A stretch of 64,000 bases of DNA from Gammaproteobacteria bacterium (GTDB taxonomy: Bacteria; Pseudomonadota; Gammaproteobacteria; Steroidobacterales; Woeseiaceae): positions 24,719 to 88,718 of the forward strand of contig JAHEGH010000163.1 of NCBI GenBank assembly GCA_024639825.1, given 5' to 3'. Each line of letters begins with the position of its first letter. The first letter of the stretch is position 1. The notes beneath the pieces were generated by a model that was given only the letters and a program-made list of their open reading frames with translations, was not told the origin of the DNA and ran no database searches. A program made the translations under genes and the position numbers. This document shows, piece by piece, positions 20,849-29,834 of this stretch.

Positions 20849-21018
20849 GGGGGGTTATATTCGTCGGTGAGAACCCTGTTTGTGTCAGGACCCGTTACTC
20901 CTGGCCAAGCCTCAAGTATCGAGAGGTTCTTGCCTTCGGACTAACCGTCGACAAGAAATGTAGGTCCTGCGAGGGCTCCTGACAAACGACAAAAATCTTT
21001 GAGAGCGGCGAAAAAAAT
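20849..21018. other. Structured gap between the SDR and LysR genes
   Basis: No gene is seen. Several pairings are visible: CACCGACG (20835-20842) with CGTCGGTG (20862-20869), GTCAGGA (20884-20890) with TCCTGAC (20977-20983), and AGGACC (20887-20892) with GGTCCT (20963-20968). The last two are mutually exclusive. It may be untranslated 3' sequence of the LysR transcript or a small RNA. Confidence 0.35.
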
Positions 21019-21915
21019 TCATGATTCGAGCGCGAGTGCCTTTAGGAGCCAACGCCGAAACCTGGCAATGTGTGGCCGAGCGGCTGCAGCGTCACTGCAG
21101 GTGAGGTAATACGCTTCGCTGTATTCGAGCTCTTGATCGAAGATGGGTACTAATGACCCCGCGCGAATACGTGCATCGCATAACTGTGCAGGCATGAGAG
21201 CTGCGCCCAGGCCCTGTTCGGCCGCCCTGGCGATGGAAACCATATCGTTCAGGCGAATGATTTTGCTTTGCCTGGGCAAAGCAATCCCGGAGGAGCGTTG
21301 CCATCGCTGCCAGGCTTTCGGCCGCGCGTCGTGAACGATGAGCGGAAACCTGCTCGTGATCCGACCGCCAACGACTTTGACTTCATCGTAGAAACCCGGT
21401 GATCCGACGGGCACGAGTCGCAGCGCGAACAACCGGTCCCAGATGTCGGTGGCGGGCGGCGCGGAAAACAGTCTGATGGATATATCTGCAGAGCGATCGA
21501 TCTTGTCCGCGTCGTCGTCACTGGTATCGACAGTCACAGAGATGTCTGGATTGTCGGCGAAGAATTCTGACAGTTTGGGTACCAGCAATTCGTTCGCCAA
21601 AAAAGGCTGCACGGAGAGCTTCAGGACTTCTTGTCCGACGACACGGCTGTTCCTCTCGATAACCAGGTCAAGTTCTTCGAGTGTCGGACGCAAATCATCG
21701 GCTAAGGCAATGCCCGCATCGGTCAGGCGGAGTGAGCGCGCAGTGCGTTTGAATAGCTCAACACCGAGCGCGCTCTCAAGTTGCCGTATTTGATGGCTGA
21801 CCGCGGATGCAGTCAGGTATAGATCATCAGCGGCGAGACGAAAACTCTCGTTTTCCGCTGCGGCACAAAAGGCGCGCAGCGCGCGCATCGACACGTTTCT
21901 ATTCCACGTAGGCAT
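21019..21915 (-). CDS. LysR-family transcriptional regulator
   Basis: The product is 298 residues. The N-terminal winged helix-turn-helix reads MRALRAFCAAAENESFRLAA followed by TASAVSHQIRQLESALGV, and is closest in style to the GcvA/AmpR group. A periplasmic-binding-like effector domain follows. LysR proteins usually control a divergent neighbour, but here the upstream gene (pepQ) runs the same way, so the target is not evident. A 115-base gap separates it from pepQ. Confidence 0.9.
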   Translation of the reverse strand: MPTWNRNVSMRALRAFCAAAENESFRLAADDLYLTASAVSHQIRQLESALGVELFKRTARSLRLTDAGIALADDLRPTLEELDLVIERNSRVVGQEVLKLSVQPFLANELLVPKLSEFFADNPDISVTVDTSDDDADKIDRSADISIRLFSAPPATDIWDRLFALRLVPVGSPGFYDEVKVVGGRITSRFPLIVHDARPKAWQRWQRSSGIALPRQSKIIRLNDMVSIARAAEQGLGAALMPAQLCDARIRAGSLVPIFDQELEYSEAYYLTCSDAAAARPHIARFRRWLLKALALES

Positions 21916-22030
21916 GCAGACTTACTGCATGAATTATGCCAACGAGAAAGTCACCCAAGTGACTGAATGTTAAGGACGCCCGCTTACAGAGTTGCACCGA
22001 AACCGGGCATCTCAAGCCTCTTGAGCGCCG

Positions 22031-23392
22031 TTATGAAACACGCCGAAAAGCGTCGCGCGTCAGGTTCTCCTGGCCGTTGGCCATGACGCGGATGTCATCC
22101 TCGATACGAATACCGCCAAAGGGGCGCAGCCAGTCAACCGTATCCCAGTTAACGTGGCCTTCGGCCGCTGTGCCGCGCAGGTTCTCCAGCAACATGTCGA
22201 TGACATACATGCCGGGCTCGATGGTCAGGACCATGTCTTCCTTGAGCACCCGCGTAAGGCGCAGGAACGGATGTCCGCTGGGCGGATCGATAATCGTCCC
22301 TGACTCGTTCTCCTGGTGGCCGCCGACGTCGTGAACCTGGATACCCAGAAGATGCCCGAGGCCGTGTGGGAAAAATGCCGTTGTTACGCCCGTCTCCAGT
22401 AGCGTATCCGGGTTACCGCTGGCAAGTTCCGCGTCCACCAGCACCTCTGCAAGCATCTTATGCGTGCCGACATGCAATTCGCGATAGTCAAGGCCAGCCT
22501 GCACCTTGTCTACGATCGCCAGTTCCATCGCATCCATGCGCTCGATGAGTTCCTGAAAGCGTTGGTCACCGTTGGAGTAGGTGCGCGTGATATCCGACGC
22601 GTAGCCATGTACCTGTGCACCGGCATCGATGAGGAATGAGCGGATCGATTCGGGGGCCTTCCGGTCGAGATCGGTGTAGTGCAACACAGCCCCATGGTCG
22701 TTGATTGCGATGATGTTGCCGTAGGGCAGTTCCGGATCGGTGTGGCTGACCGCTTTGCAGTACGCCCGGTGGATGTCGAACTCTGACCGTCCGTCGCGGA
22801 AGGCGGCTTCCGCCGCAATATGCCCCAATGCCCCACGTTCAGCGGCAAGTCGCATGACGGCGAGCTCGTACTCGGTTTTCACGCCACGGCTGAAGTGCAG
22901 AATGTTGATCGCCGTATTCGGGTTGATACGTTCAATACCGAAAGCCAGGGCCTCGTCGTCAAACTCGCCGATCGCGATGCACTTCTCGCGGTTTGCAGGC
23001 AGGTGCGCGGCAATTTCATCGGTCGAATGCACAACCCGAATATCAAAATGGCTGGCCCAGTAGCCGTCCGGTGAACCTGGCACAACGTGCCAGTAGTCAT
23101 GTGGCTGATAGTAGATGAGGACCGGCGTTTCGCCTGGCGTGTAGACGATATAGGAGAAAGGCAGCGTGATCAGCGGCGCCCAGCTGACAAAGTGGGGGTT
23201 CGCCTTGAATGGGTGGTGATAGTCGTCCAGGAATGCCAGCTTCGGGTTGCCGGAATAGATCACAGCGTGGCTTGCGCCTGCCTGCTCGAGGGCGTGATCG
23301 TGACGGGCCGTAACGGTCTCGAGGTGACTGCCGTACAGGGCACCGAGAGCCGGGTTCTTATCGCCATATCGAGTATTCATGGCTAGGATCAT
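22031..23392 (-). CDS. pepQ: Xaa-Pro dipeptidase (prolidase)
   Basis: PepQ cleaves Xaa-Pro dipeptides using two metal ions in a pita-bread fold. The product is up to 453 residues; a second ATG at 23380 (MNTRYG) gives 449. Metal ligands are visible in DAGAQVHGYASDITRTY (two Asp), HGLGHLLGIQVHD (His), LTIEPGMYV (Glu) and GGIRIEDD (Glu). The N-terminal half matches the bacterial PepQ creatinase-like domain. It is divergent from the gamma-glutamyltransferase gene, so both promoters must share the 66-base gap. Confidence 0.9.
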   Translation of the reverse strand: MILAMNTRYGDKNPALGALYGSHLETVTARHDHALEQAGASHAVIYSGNPKLAFLDDYHHPFKANPHFVSWAPLITLPFSYIVYTPGETPVLIYYQPHDYWHVVPGSPDGYWASHFDIRVVHSTDEIAAHLPANREKCIAIGEFDDEALAFGIERINPNTAINILHFSRGVKTEYELAVMRLAAERGALGHIAAEAAFRDGRSEFDIHRAYCKAVSHTDPELPYGNIIAINDHGAVLHYTDLDRKAPESIRSFLIDAGAQVHGYASDITRTYSNGDQRFQELIERMDAMELAIVDKVQAGLDYRELHVGTHKMLAEVLVDAELASGNPDTLLETGVTTAFFPHGLGHLLGIQVHDVGGHQENESGTIIDPPSGHPFLRLTRVLKEDMVLTIEPGMYVIDMLLENLRGTAAEGHVNWDTVDWLRPFGGIRIEDDIRVMANGQENLTRDAFRRVS

Positions 23393-23458
23393 ACCCTGTT
23401 GCCGCGCTAGTCGGCGAGTGCCATTATGGGCAGCCCGTTCCGGGGAGTGGAGCAGAGG

Positions 23459-25171
23459 ATGAGACGACTCGCATGCCTGGTATTAACCACGTTTTTGGCC
23501 CTGGGAAGCACTGTGATGGCAGCTGACGCCGGCTATGATCGGGTGGCGGGTCGCGCCCATGCGTCGCGGTCTGAAGTCATTGCGCCGCACGGTATGGCGG
23601 CGACGAGCCAGCCGCTAGCGACGCAGATTGCGATCGATATTCTTAAGGCGGGCGGGAGTGCCGTCGATGCGGCGATTGCCGCTAATGCAGCGCTCGGGCT
23701 GATGGAGCCGACGGGCAGCGGCATCGGCGGCGATCTGTTCGCCATCGTCTGGGACGCCGAGAAGAAGGAGCTGTCAGGTCTGAATGCCTCGGGCCGCGCG
23801 CCGCAGGCGATGACTCTCGAGTATTTCCAGGACCGTGGTATCGAGCAGATTCCGAAATTCGGGCCCTTGCCCGTCAGCGTCCCGGGCGCCGTTGATGGCT
23901 GGTTCGAGCTGCATGGTCGCTATGGACGCCTTTCGATGGAGGAGATTCTCGCACCGGCGATTCGCTATGCGCGCGAGGGCTTTCCCGTATCGGAAGTCAT
24001 CGCTCACTACTTCGTGATCAATCGCAATCGGATCGGTCACTACCCGGGATTTGCCGAGACGTTTATGCCGGGTGGCGATGTTCCAAAGAAAGGTGAGATG
24101 TTCCGTAACCCACGTCTTGCAAATACGTATGAGGCGATTGCAGCCAAGGGGCGCGACGAGTTTTACAAAGGCAGCATCGCAAAAGCGATCGATGCCTACA
24201 TGGCTGAGCAGGGTGGACTGTTGAGCTATGACGACCTGGCTGCTCACACGTCGGAGTGGGTTTCGCCTGTATCGACCAACTATCGTGGCTGGGATGTTTA
24301 TGAACTTCCGCCGAATGGTCAGGGCATTGCCGCACTGCAGATTCTGAACGTACTCGAGAGCTACGATATCGCAAGCATGGGATTCGGCAGCGCTGAGTAT
24401 CTTCATACGTTGGTCGAAGCCAAGAAGCTGGCCTTTGAAGATCGTGCGAAATACTACGTCGATATGGACTTTGCCGACGTGCCTGTCGAGTGGCTGATCT
24501 CGAAAAAGTATGCTGCCGAGCGGCGTAAACTGATCTCTGCAGAGCGCGCGTCGATGTCATTGCCGGCGGGCGATCGCAAGCTCGAAGAAGGCGACACGAT
24601 TTACCTGACGGTGGCCGATGCCGATGGCAACATGGTGTCGCTGATTCAAAGCAATTACCGTGGCATGGGCTCAGGGATGACGCCGGGCGATCTCGGGTTC
24701 GTATTACAGAACCGTGCGGAGCTGTTCGCACTCGATGCAGCTCACGCAAACGTTGTCGAAGGGGGCAAGCGACCATTTCATACGATTATTCCCGCGTTCG
24801 TCATGCAGGACGGCGAACCGCTAATGAGTTTCGGCGTTATGGGCGGCGCAATGCAGCCGCAGGGGCATGCCCAGATCATCGTGAACATGGTCGATTTCGG
24901 TATGAATCTGCAAGAGGCGGGCGATGCCGCACGCATCAATCACACTGGCTCATCAGAACCAACGGGAACGGTCATGACGGATGGCGGTATCGTGCATCTC
25001 GAAGATGGCTTCAGCGCCGCTACTCGTGAGGCTCTTAGGCAGAAAGGCCATACGCTCGGCTCGTCTGACGGCAGTTTCGGCGGGTACCAGGCGATCATGT
25101 TCGACAGGGAGCAGGGCGTGTACTATGGCGCCTCCGAAGTACGCAAAGATGGGCAGGCAGCAGGTTACTAA
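23459..25171 (+). CDS. ggt: Gamma-glutamyltransferase, secreted
   Basis: GGT hydrolyses or transfers the gamma-glutamyl group of glutathione in the periplasm and self-cleaves into two subunits. The start at 23459 is chosen because it gives a clean signal peptide (MRRLACLVLTTFLALGSTVMA) and follows AGAGG; a longer frame begins at 23426. The product is 570 residues. The cleavage and nucleophile site is Thr380 in EEGDTIYLTVADADGN, preceding the usual SVVD-like stretch. The early GGSAVDAAIAANAALG and GSGIGGDLF motifs are typical. The stop overlaps the trpS start (TAATG), which is an unusual partner. Confidence 0.9.
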   Translation: MRRLACLVLTTFLALGSTVMAADAGYDRVAGRAHASRSEVIAPHGMAATSQPLATQIAIDILKAGGSAVDAAIAANAALGLMEPTGSGIGGDLFAIVWDAEKKELSGLNASGRAPQAMTLEYFQDRGIEQIPKFGPLPVSVPGAVDGWFELHGRYGRLSMEEILAPAIRYAREGFPVSEVIAHYFVINRNRIGHYPGFAETFMPGGDVPKKGEMFRNPRLANTYEAIAAKGRDEFYKGSIAKAIDAYMAEQGGLLSYDDLAAHTSEWVSPVSTNYRGWDVYELPPNGQGIAALQILNVLESYDIASMGFGSAEYLHTLVEAKKLAFEDRAKYYVDMDFADVPVEWLISKKYAAERRKLISAERASMSLPAGDRKLEEGDTIYLTVADADGNMVSLIQSNYRGMGSGMTPGDLGFVLQNRAELFALDAAHANVVEGGKRPFHTIIPAFVMQDGEPLMSFGVMGGAMQPQGHAQIIVNMVDFGMNLQEAGDAARINHTGSSEPTGTVMTDGGIVHLEDGFSAATREALRQKGHTLGSSDGSFGGYQAIMFDREQGVYYGASEVRKDGQAAGY

Positions 25172-26181
25172 TGACGCAGGACACATTTCTTACGGGTATT
25201 ACCACGACCGGAACGCCACACATTGGCAATTACGTGGGTGCGATCCGGCCGGGTATTGAAGCCAGTAAGGACCTCGATACCGGGCATTTCTATTTCCTGG
25301 CCGATTACCATTCGCTCGCCAAGAACGAAGACCCGGACAAAATCGGTCAATCGACGCTGGAGATTGCGGCCGCATGGATGGCGCTGGGTCTCGATACCGA
25401 GCACGCCTATTTTTACCGGCAATCAGATATTCCCGAAATTCTCGAGCTAACGTGGATTTTGCATGGCATGACGGCCAAGGGCCTGATGAATCGTGCGCAC
25501 TCGTACAAGGCATCGGTGCAGGCCAATGTCGAAGGCGGCGACAAGGATCCGGATAAAGGCGTCACGATGGCGCTGTTCAGTTACCCGATCCTGATGGCGG
25601 CCGACATACTGATGTTCAAGTCCACAAAAGTGCCCGTCGGGCAGGACCAGAAACAGCATGTGGAGATGGCACGCGATATTGCACAACGCTTCAACCACAA
25701 TTACGGCGAGACGTTCGTCCTGCCCGAAGCGCTTATCGGTGAAGATACCGCTGTCCTCAAAGGACTCGATGGCCGAAAGATGTCAAAGAGCTACAACAAT
25801 ACGATTCCACTGTTTGCACCGGAGAAGAAACTTCGCAAGCTGATCATGAAGATCAAGACAAACAGTCTGGAGCCGGGTGAGCCCAAGGACACGGCCGACA
25901 GTACGCTGTTCGACATTTACAAGGCGTTCGCAACGCCGGCAGAGGCCGCCGCCGTCGCGCAGGCGTTTGCCGATGGCATTGCCTGGGGACAAATGAAACA
26001 GCAGCTGTTTGAGTACATCAACGATCACATCAAGCCCGCGCGCGAGGAATACGAGCGGCTGGTATCGGATCCGGCTGTGGTTGAAGCGGAGTTGAAGAAA
26101 GGTGCAGAGCGCGCCCGGGAATTATCGGTGCCGTATCTGGCGCAAATCAGGGATGCTATCGGTATCAGGAAGCTGGGTTGA
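25171..26181 (+). CDS. trpS: Tryptophanyl-tRNA synthetase
   Basis: TrpS charges tRNA-Trp. The 336-residue class I enzyme has the HIGH motif as HIGN (residues 13-16, TPHIGNYVG) and the KMSKS loop as GRKMSKSYNN. The PVGQDQKQHVEMARD segment is the tryptophan/ATP site signature. Its ATG overlaps the ggt stop, so it is translated from the same message. Confidence 0.97.
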   Translation: MTQDTFLTGITTTGTPHIGNYVGAIRPGIEASKDLDTGHFYFLADYHSLAKNEDPDKIGQSTLEIAAAWMALGLDTEHAYFYRQSDIPEILELTWILHGMTAKGLMNRAHSYKASVQANVEGGDKDPDKGVTMALFSYPILMAADILMFKSTKVPVGQDQKQHVEMARDIAQRFNHNYGETFVLPEALIGEDTAVLKGLDGRKMSKSYNNTIPLFAPEKKLRKLIMKIKTNSLEPGEPKDTADSTLFDIYKAFATPAEAAAVAQAFADGIAWGQMKQQLFEYINDHIKPAREEYERLVSDPAVVEAELKKGAERARELSVPYLAQIRDAIGIRKLG

Positions 26182-26185
26182 GATT

Positions 26186-26440
26186 ATGAACAAAGATCGA
26201 ATCAAGGAGCTGTTGGCACAGCTGCAGGACGAAATCCGCGATACGGATATGGACGATGAGCTGAAGACGCTCGCGAGCGATCTCGACAGCGATATTCATA
26301 CCGTCATGGAGAATGACGACGAAGTCAATGCGCTGATCGATCGGGCCAAGGAAATGGAAGCCGAATTTGCCACCCGCTACCCGGCGGCTGAGCGCTTCAT
26401 GCGTGAAGTGATCGATGCCCTCGTGCGGATGGGAATCTAG
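26186..26440 (+). CDS. DUF4404 family protein
   Basis: An 84-residue acidic, largely helical protein starting MNKDRIKELLAQLQDEI and ending RFMREVIDALVRMGI. The pattern matches the small DUF4404 family of gammaproteobacteria. The start is the ATG four bases after the trpS stop; the frame extends upstream inside trpS, but that part is not coding. No catalytic residues are apparent. Confidence 0.75.
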   Translation: MNKDRIKELLAQLQDEIRDTDMDDELKTLASDLDSDIHTVMENDDEVNALIDRAKEMEAEFATRYPAAERFMREVIDALVRMGI

Positions 26441-26499
26441 GTTTTATGGGCGAGCTTGAAATGCGACTCGCATGCGAGGAGACCTAGGCTCGGGCCGGC

Positions 26500-26919
26500 A
26501 TGGAGACAAGATTTTCATCGAAGATAGACAGCTGGATGATACCGGTGATGATTGTGGCGGTCGGCGGGCTTGTCGTGGCGTTGATCGCTGTCCTGATCGA
26601 GGAAACACCCTGGCCGATCCGTGTGCTCGTTGGCGTCGTAACAATTTTTGTGACCTTACTGCTGTTCGCAGTCTTCAGGAACACCTGCTACGTCATCGCC
26701 GGCGACACTCTGCGCATCAGGTCCGGCCCGTTCAGGTGGACCATACCCTTAGCCGATATTGTGGAAATCACGCCCAGCCGCAATCCGCTGTCGTCGCCGG
26801 CCCTCTCCCTCGATCGTCTGAAAATATCCCTCGGCAAGAGAAAGTTTGTCCTCGTATCGCCGGAGGACAAGGCCGGATTTATCCGCGCAATTGAACGGGC
26901 AAAGCAGGAGGCGATTTGA
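26500..26919 (+). CDS. Membrane protein with a bacterial PH domain
   Basis: The product is 139 residues. Two hydrophobic helices (residues about 12-34 and 40-60) lie before a soluble domain. That domain, with YVIAGDTLRIRSGPFRWTI, DIVEITPSRNPLSSPALS and RKFVLVSPEDKAGFI, has the bacterial PH (DUF1200/PF06713-like) signature. These domains sit on the cytoplasmic face and their ligands are unknown. The stop overlaps the next gene's TTG. Confidence 0.75.
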   Translation: METRFSSKIDSWMIPVMIVAVGGLVVALIAVLIEETPWPIRVLVGVVTIFVTLLLFAVFRNTCYVIAGDTLRIRSGPFRWTIPLADIVEITPSRNPLSSPALSLDRLKISLGKRKFVLVSPEDKAGFIRAIERAKQEAI

Positions 26920-27536
26920 CAACCGAGCGCAGAAAGCACTGGGACCGTGTCTACAGTAGTAAGGCGTCAACCGACGTGTCCTGGTACCAGGAAGTACCCG
27001 ATAAGTCGCTGGATTTCATTGGTGCTTCAGGGGTTTCATTGAATGATCCTATTATCGATGTTGGCGGCGGTGCATCGACGCTGGTCGATCACCTGCTGGA
27101 CGCCGGATACCTTGATCTGACTGTGTTGGACCTCACCGACACAGCGTTCGATCATTCTCGTCAACGGCTGGGTGAGCGGGCCGACTCCGTAAACTGGATC
27201 GTCTCGGATGTTGTTTATTTTGAACCGCAGCGCTTGTATCGGCTCTGGCACGATCGTGCAGTGCTGCATTTTCTAACGGATGCAACGGATCGCGAGCGCT
27301 ATGTTGAAGTGCTTGGACAGGCGCTCGCCCCCGGTGGTCATGCCGTTATCGCAACATTTGGACCGGGAGGTCCGCTCAAATGCAGCGGTCTCGAGATTCG
27401 TCGCTACACTCTCACAATGATGGAAAAGCTACTGGGCGCAGAATTTGAACTGCATTCTCATGAAATTGAGAATCACCGAACGCCGATGGGCGCGACACAG
27501 CAGTTCCTGTATACCTGCTGGATCAGGAGGGGGTAA
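26916..27536 (+). CDS. Class I SAM-dependent methyltransferase
   Basis: A 206-residue protein with motif I as PIIDVGGGASTLVDHLL, followed by DLTVLDLTDTAFDHSR and LYRLWHDRAVLHFLTD. It starts MTTERRKHWDRVYSSK, a form seen in small thiopurine or general SAM methyltransferases. The start is TTG at 26916, overlapping the previous stop by four bases. The acceptor is unknown. Confidence 0.85.
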   Translation: MTTERRKHWDRVYSSKASTDVSWYQEVPDKSLDFIGASGVSLNDPIIDVGGGASTLVDHLLDAGYLDLTVLDLTDTAFDHSRQRLGERADSVNWIVSDVVYFEPQRLYRLWHDRAVLHFLTDATDRERYVEVLGQALAPGGHAVIATFGPGGPLKCSGLEIRRYTLTMMEKLLGAEFELHSHEIENHRTPMGATQQFLYTCWIRRG

Positions 27537-27538
27537 TA

Positions 27539-27928
27539 ATGAGTATTAATTTTCTTGCCGTGCTGGTTGCGGCGTTCTCGAGTTTTGTCCTGGGCGGCCT
27601 GTGGTATTCGCCCGCCTTGTTCCTGAAACCCTGGAACAAAGCCATGGGACGTACGGATAAGGACAACGGACATCCGGCCAAGGTCTTCGGCCTGAGTTTC
27701 ATCTTCGCCCTGGTGGCGGCTATCGTCTTCGCGTTGTTGCTTGGGCCGTCGCCGGCCCTCTCGGAGGCATGGAAAGCCGGGCTCCTGGTTGGCGTGGGCT
27801 TTGTGGCGATGAGTTTTGGTATCAATTACCAGTTTGCAAACCGTCCCATCATCGCGTGGCTGATCGATAGCGGCTATCACACGGCGCAGTTTGTGCTCTA
27901 CGGTTTGATACTCGGTGCCTGGCACTAA
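27539..27928 (+). CDS. DUF1761 integral membrane protein
   Basis: The product is 129 residues with four hydrophobic segments. The N-terminal INFLAVLVAAFSSFVLGGLW and YSPALFLKPWNKAMG match the DUF1761 family, whose function is unknown. It is followed with a TAATG overlap by a GNAT acetyltransferase. AGGAGG lies 8 bases before the ATG. Confidence 0.8.
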   Translation: MSINFLAVLVAAFSSFVLGGLWYSPALFLKPWNKAMGRTDKDNGHPAKVFGLSFIFALVAAIVFALLLGPSPALSEAWKAGLLVGVGFVAMSFGINYQFANRPIIAWLIDSGYHTAQFVLYGLILGAWH

Positions 27929-28452
27929 TGAAAGAATGGCAGCTTGAGACGAAGCGCCTCTACCTGCGGCGTGTCACGCTCGATGACGCCGACTTGCTAC
28001 TTGCTGTCTGGAATGATCCCTCGTTCATAGAGTACGTCGGGGATCGCGGCGTCCGCACGACGGAACAAGCAGAAGAGGCGATGAAAGCGGGCGCATTGAA
28101 ACTCTACGCAGACTACGGCTATGGGCCCTATGCGATGGTGCGCAGGGATGACGGGGTCAGGATGGGAATCTGCGGCCTGTTCAAGCGCGATAACCTTGAT
28201 TACCCCGATATCGGTTTTGGCGTATTGCCCGAGTTCTGCGGCAAGGGTTATGCCGGTGAAGCGGCATTCGCTGTCCTCGCGCACGCGCGCGACGATTTGC
28301 GAATTGAGGAACTTACAGCGATTGTTTCGCCAGGCAATGCCGCGTCAATCGGCCTCATCGAAAAGCTGGGGCTGGTGTTCGCCGGCATGATTACAATGCC
28401 GGGCGACGATGAGGAAATTTGCCTCTACAGCAGGCGGCTGGGACAGGACTAG
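27928..28452 (+). CDS. GNAT acetyltransferase (RimJ/RimL type)
   Basis: The product is 174 residues. It starts ETKRLYLRRVTLDDADLLL, the usual N-terminus of GNATs that acetylate protein N-termini or small molecules. The acetyl-CoA loop reads LPEFCGKGYAGEA (Q/RxxGxG/A-like) and the final SIGLIEKLGLVFAG is typical. The substrate is unknown. Confidence 0.85.
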   Translation: MKEWQLETKRLYLRRVTLDDADLLLAVWNDPSFIEYVGDRGVRTTEQAEEAMKAGALKLYADYGYGPYAMVRRDDGVRMGICGLFKRDNLDYPDIGFGVLPEFCGKGYAGEAAFAVLAHARDDLRIEELTAIVSPGNAASIGLIEKLGLVFAGMITMPGDDEEICLYSRRLGQD

Positions 28453-28453
28453 C

Positions 28454-28942
28454 GTGGAGATCTTCAACAGCGATGGGGCCCGTACCGGATTGTTCTTCGG
28501 CGCCACCTCGGGCGTTATTACAACCATCGGCCTTATTGTTGGCCTGAATTCAGGCACCCAGTCGATCACGGCGGTATTGGGGGGCATTCTGGTTATCGCG
28601 GTCGCGGACGCTATGTCGGACGCACTCGGTATTCACCTGGCCGAGGAGGCGAACCCCGATACCACTCACGCGCACGTGTGGGCTGCGACGATCGTGACAT
28701 TTTTTACGAAGTTCGTATTTTCGATCAGTTTCTCCATCCCTCTGCTACTGCTCCCGCTGGGCACAGCCGTTGTCGCCTCAGTGGTCTGGGGAATGCTGGT
28801 TATCGTGGTTCTTAGCTATTTCCTTGCAAAGTCACAGAATGAATCGCCATTAGCGATCATTGCCGAGCATGTGGGTATTGCGGCCCTCGTGGTCGTCTTT
28901 TCGCATTACATCGGTGTGTGGGTGGCTATTACTTTTGGATAG
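28454..28942 (+). CDS. VIT/CCC1-like membrane protein
   Basis: The start is GTG at 28454, giving 162 residues; a longer in-frame extension falls inside the preceding gene. There are about five hydrophobic segments. GVITTIGLIVGLNSGTQ and ILVIAVADAMSDALGIHLAE resemble the helix 1 and helix 2 region of VIT1/CCC1 iron and manganese transporters, including the ADAMSDA segment. The cytoplasmic metal-binding loop of true VIT proteins is short here, so transport is only inferred. Confidence 0.65.
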   Translation: MEIFNSDGARTGLFFGATSGVITTIGLIVGLNSGTQSITAVLGGILVIAVADAMSDALGIHLAEEANPDTTHAHVWAATIVTFFTKFVFSISFSIPLLLLPLGTAVVASVVWGMLVIVVLSYFLAKSQNESPLAIIAEHVGIAALVVVFSHYIGVWVAITFG

Positions 28943-28950
28943 GAGGCGCA

Positions 28951-29013
28951 ATGGGACAGCAACACAGCTCCGATACGCCGTCACACCGTCATGATGTTCA
29001 TTACGCCGGGTGA
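28951..29013 (+). CDS. Possible 20-residue small ORF
   Basis: An excellent Shine-Dalgarno (GGAGGCGCA) precedes an ATG that opens a 20-codon His-rich frame, MGQQHSSDTPSHRHDVHYAG. A shifted frame (MMFITPGESTINAKEPVRRE) continues to the next gene, so this could also be a frameshifted remnant of one longer small gene. Confidence 0.3.
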   Translation: MGQQHSSDTPSHRHDVHYAG

Positions 29014-29056
29014 GAGTACGATCAACGCTAAGGAACCGGTCCGGAGAGAATAGTGA

Positions 29057-29452
29057 ATGAATGACGATGCGACATCGGTCAGCTGGCGGCAGTTACGTGA
29101 ATTCGCGGACGTTGACCTGGCTCAGTCTTTTGTCCTGTCCTGGCATGGGGAAGGGGAAATGCTGGTGGTTGATATCGATCTCTTTCTCGAGCCGGAGCAT
29201 CCTTTTTACGAAAGACCCCGGCCCGCTGAGAAGGCGTGTATCCGGCCCGCGGTCATCGAATTTCCGTATTGCGACGAGCTCCGGTGTGCGCAAACCGGTA
29301 GCGGACAAGTTGCTGAAATATCAACAAAATTGGGTCTCGGTGCGATGAGTGATCTGGTGGTGCTGGAGGATGGTCGATACGCAATCAGCGGTGAATTTGG
29401 TACCGTGTACATCGTTGCCGAGCGCCCGATACTGAGACTGAAAGGGCTATAG
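29057..29452 (+). CDS. Conserved hypothetical protein
   Basis: A 131-residue soluble acidic protein with no signal or membrane segment. A Shine-Dalgarno (GGAGAG) sits 8 bases before the ATG. It contains DIDLFLEPEHPFYERPRP, with Pro-rich surroundings, and FGTVYIVAERPILRLKGL at the end. No family was recognised. It lies between the VIT-like and VOC genes in the same direction. Confidence 0.6.
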   Translation: MNDDATSVSWRQLREFADVDLAQSFVLSWHGEGEMLVVDIDLFLEPEHPFYERPRPAEKACIRPAVIEFPYCDELRCAQTGSGQVAEISTKLGLGAMSDLVVLEDGRYAISGEFGTVYIVAERPILRLKGL

Positions 29453-29461
29453 ACCCGGGAG

Positions 29462-29821
29462 GTGCCCGTGAGGCCGGAAAACCGTATCGATTACGTCGAA
29501 ATTCCCGTGACGGACCTGCCGAAAACGCGGGCCTTTCTCGAGAGCATGTTTGGTTGGAAATTTCAGGAATGGGGCGACGAGTACTACAGTTTCAATGACG
29601 GCAGCCTCAATGGTGGGTTGCGCAAGGCCCATGAGCCCGCGCCGGCCACGGGTGTCCTGCTGGTTTTCTATAGTGAGGACCTGGAGCGCGACGTGGTGCG
29701 CGTGAAAGACCTTGGCGGCACCGTCAGTCAGGAGATTTTTTCGTTTCCTGGTGGTCGCCGTTTTCATTTTATCGACCCTGTTGGCACGGAGTTCGCCATT
29801 TGGTCGGACAGCACGGAGTAA
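29462..29821 (+). CDS. VOC (glyoxalase/bleomycin resistance) family protein
   Basis: A 119-residue single vicinal-oxygen-chelate domain. The first beta strand reads YVEIPVTDLPKTRAFLESMFGW and the last FHFIDPVGTEFAIWS, as in the family. The metal-binding residues of true glyoxalase I are not clear, so the function is open. Starts at GTG 29462 or GTG 29468 are both possible. Confidence 0.8.
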   Translation: MPVRPENRIDYVEIPVTDLPKTRAFLESMFGWKFQEWGDEYYSFNDGSLNGGLRKAHEPAPATGVLLVFYSEDLERDVVRVKDLGGTVSQEIFSFPGGRRFHFIDPVGTEFAIWSDSTE

Positions 29822-29834
29822 CGGAGTCTCGCAC

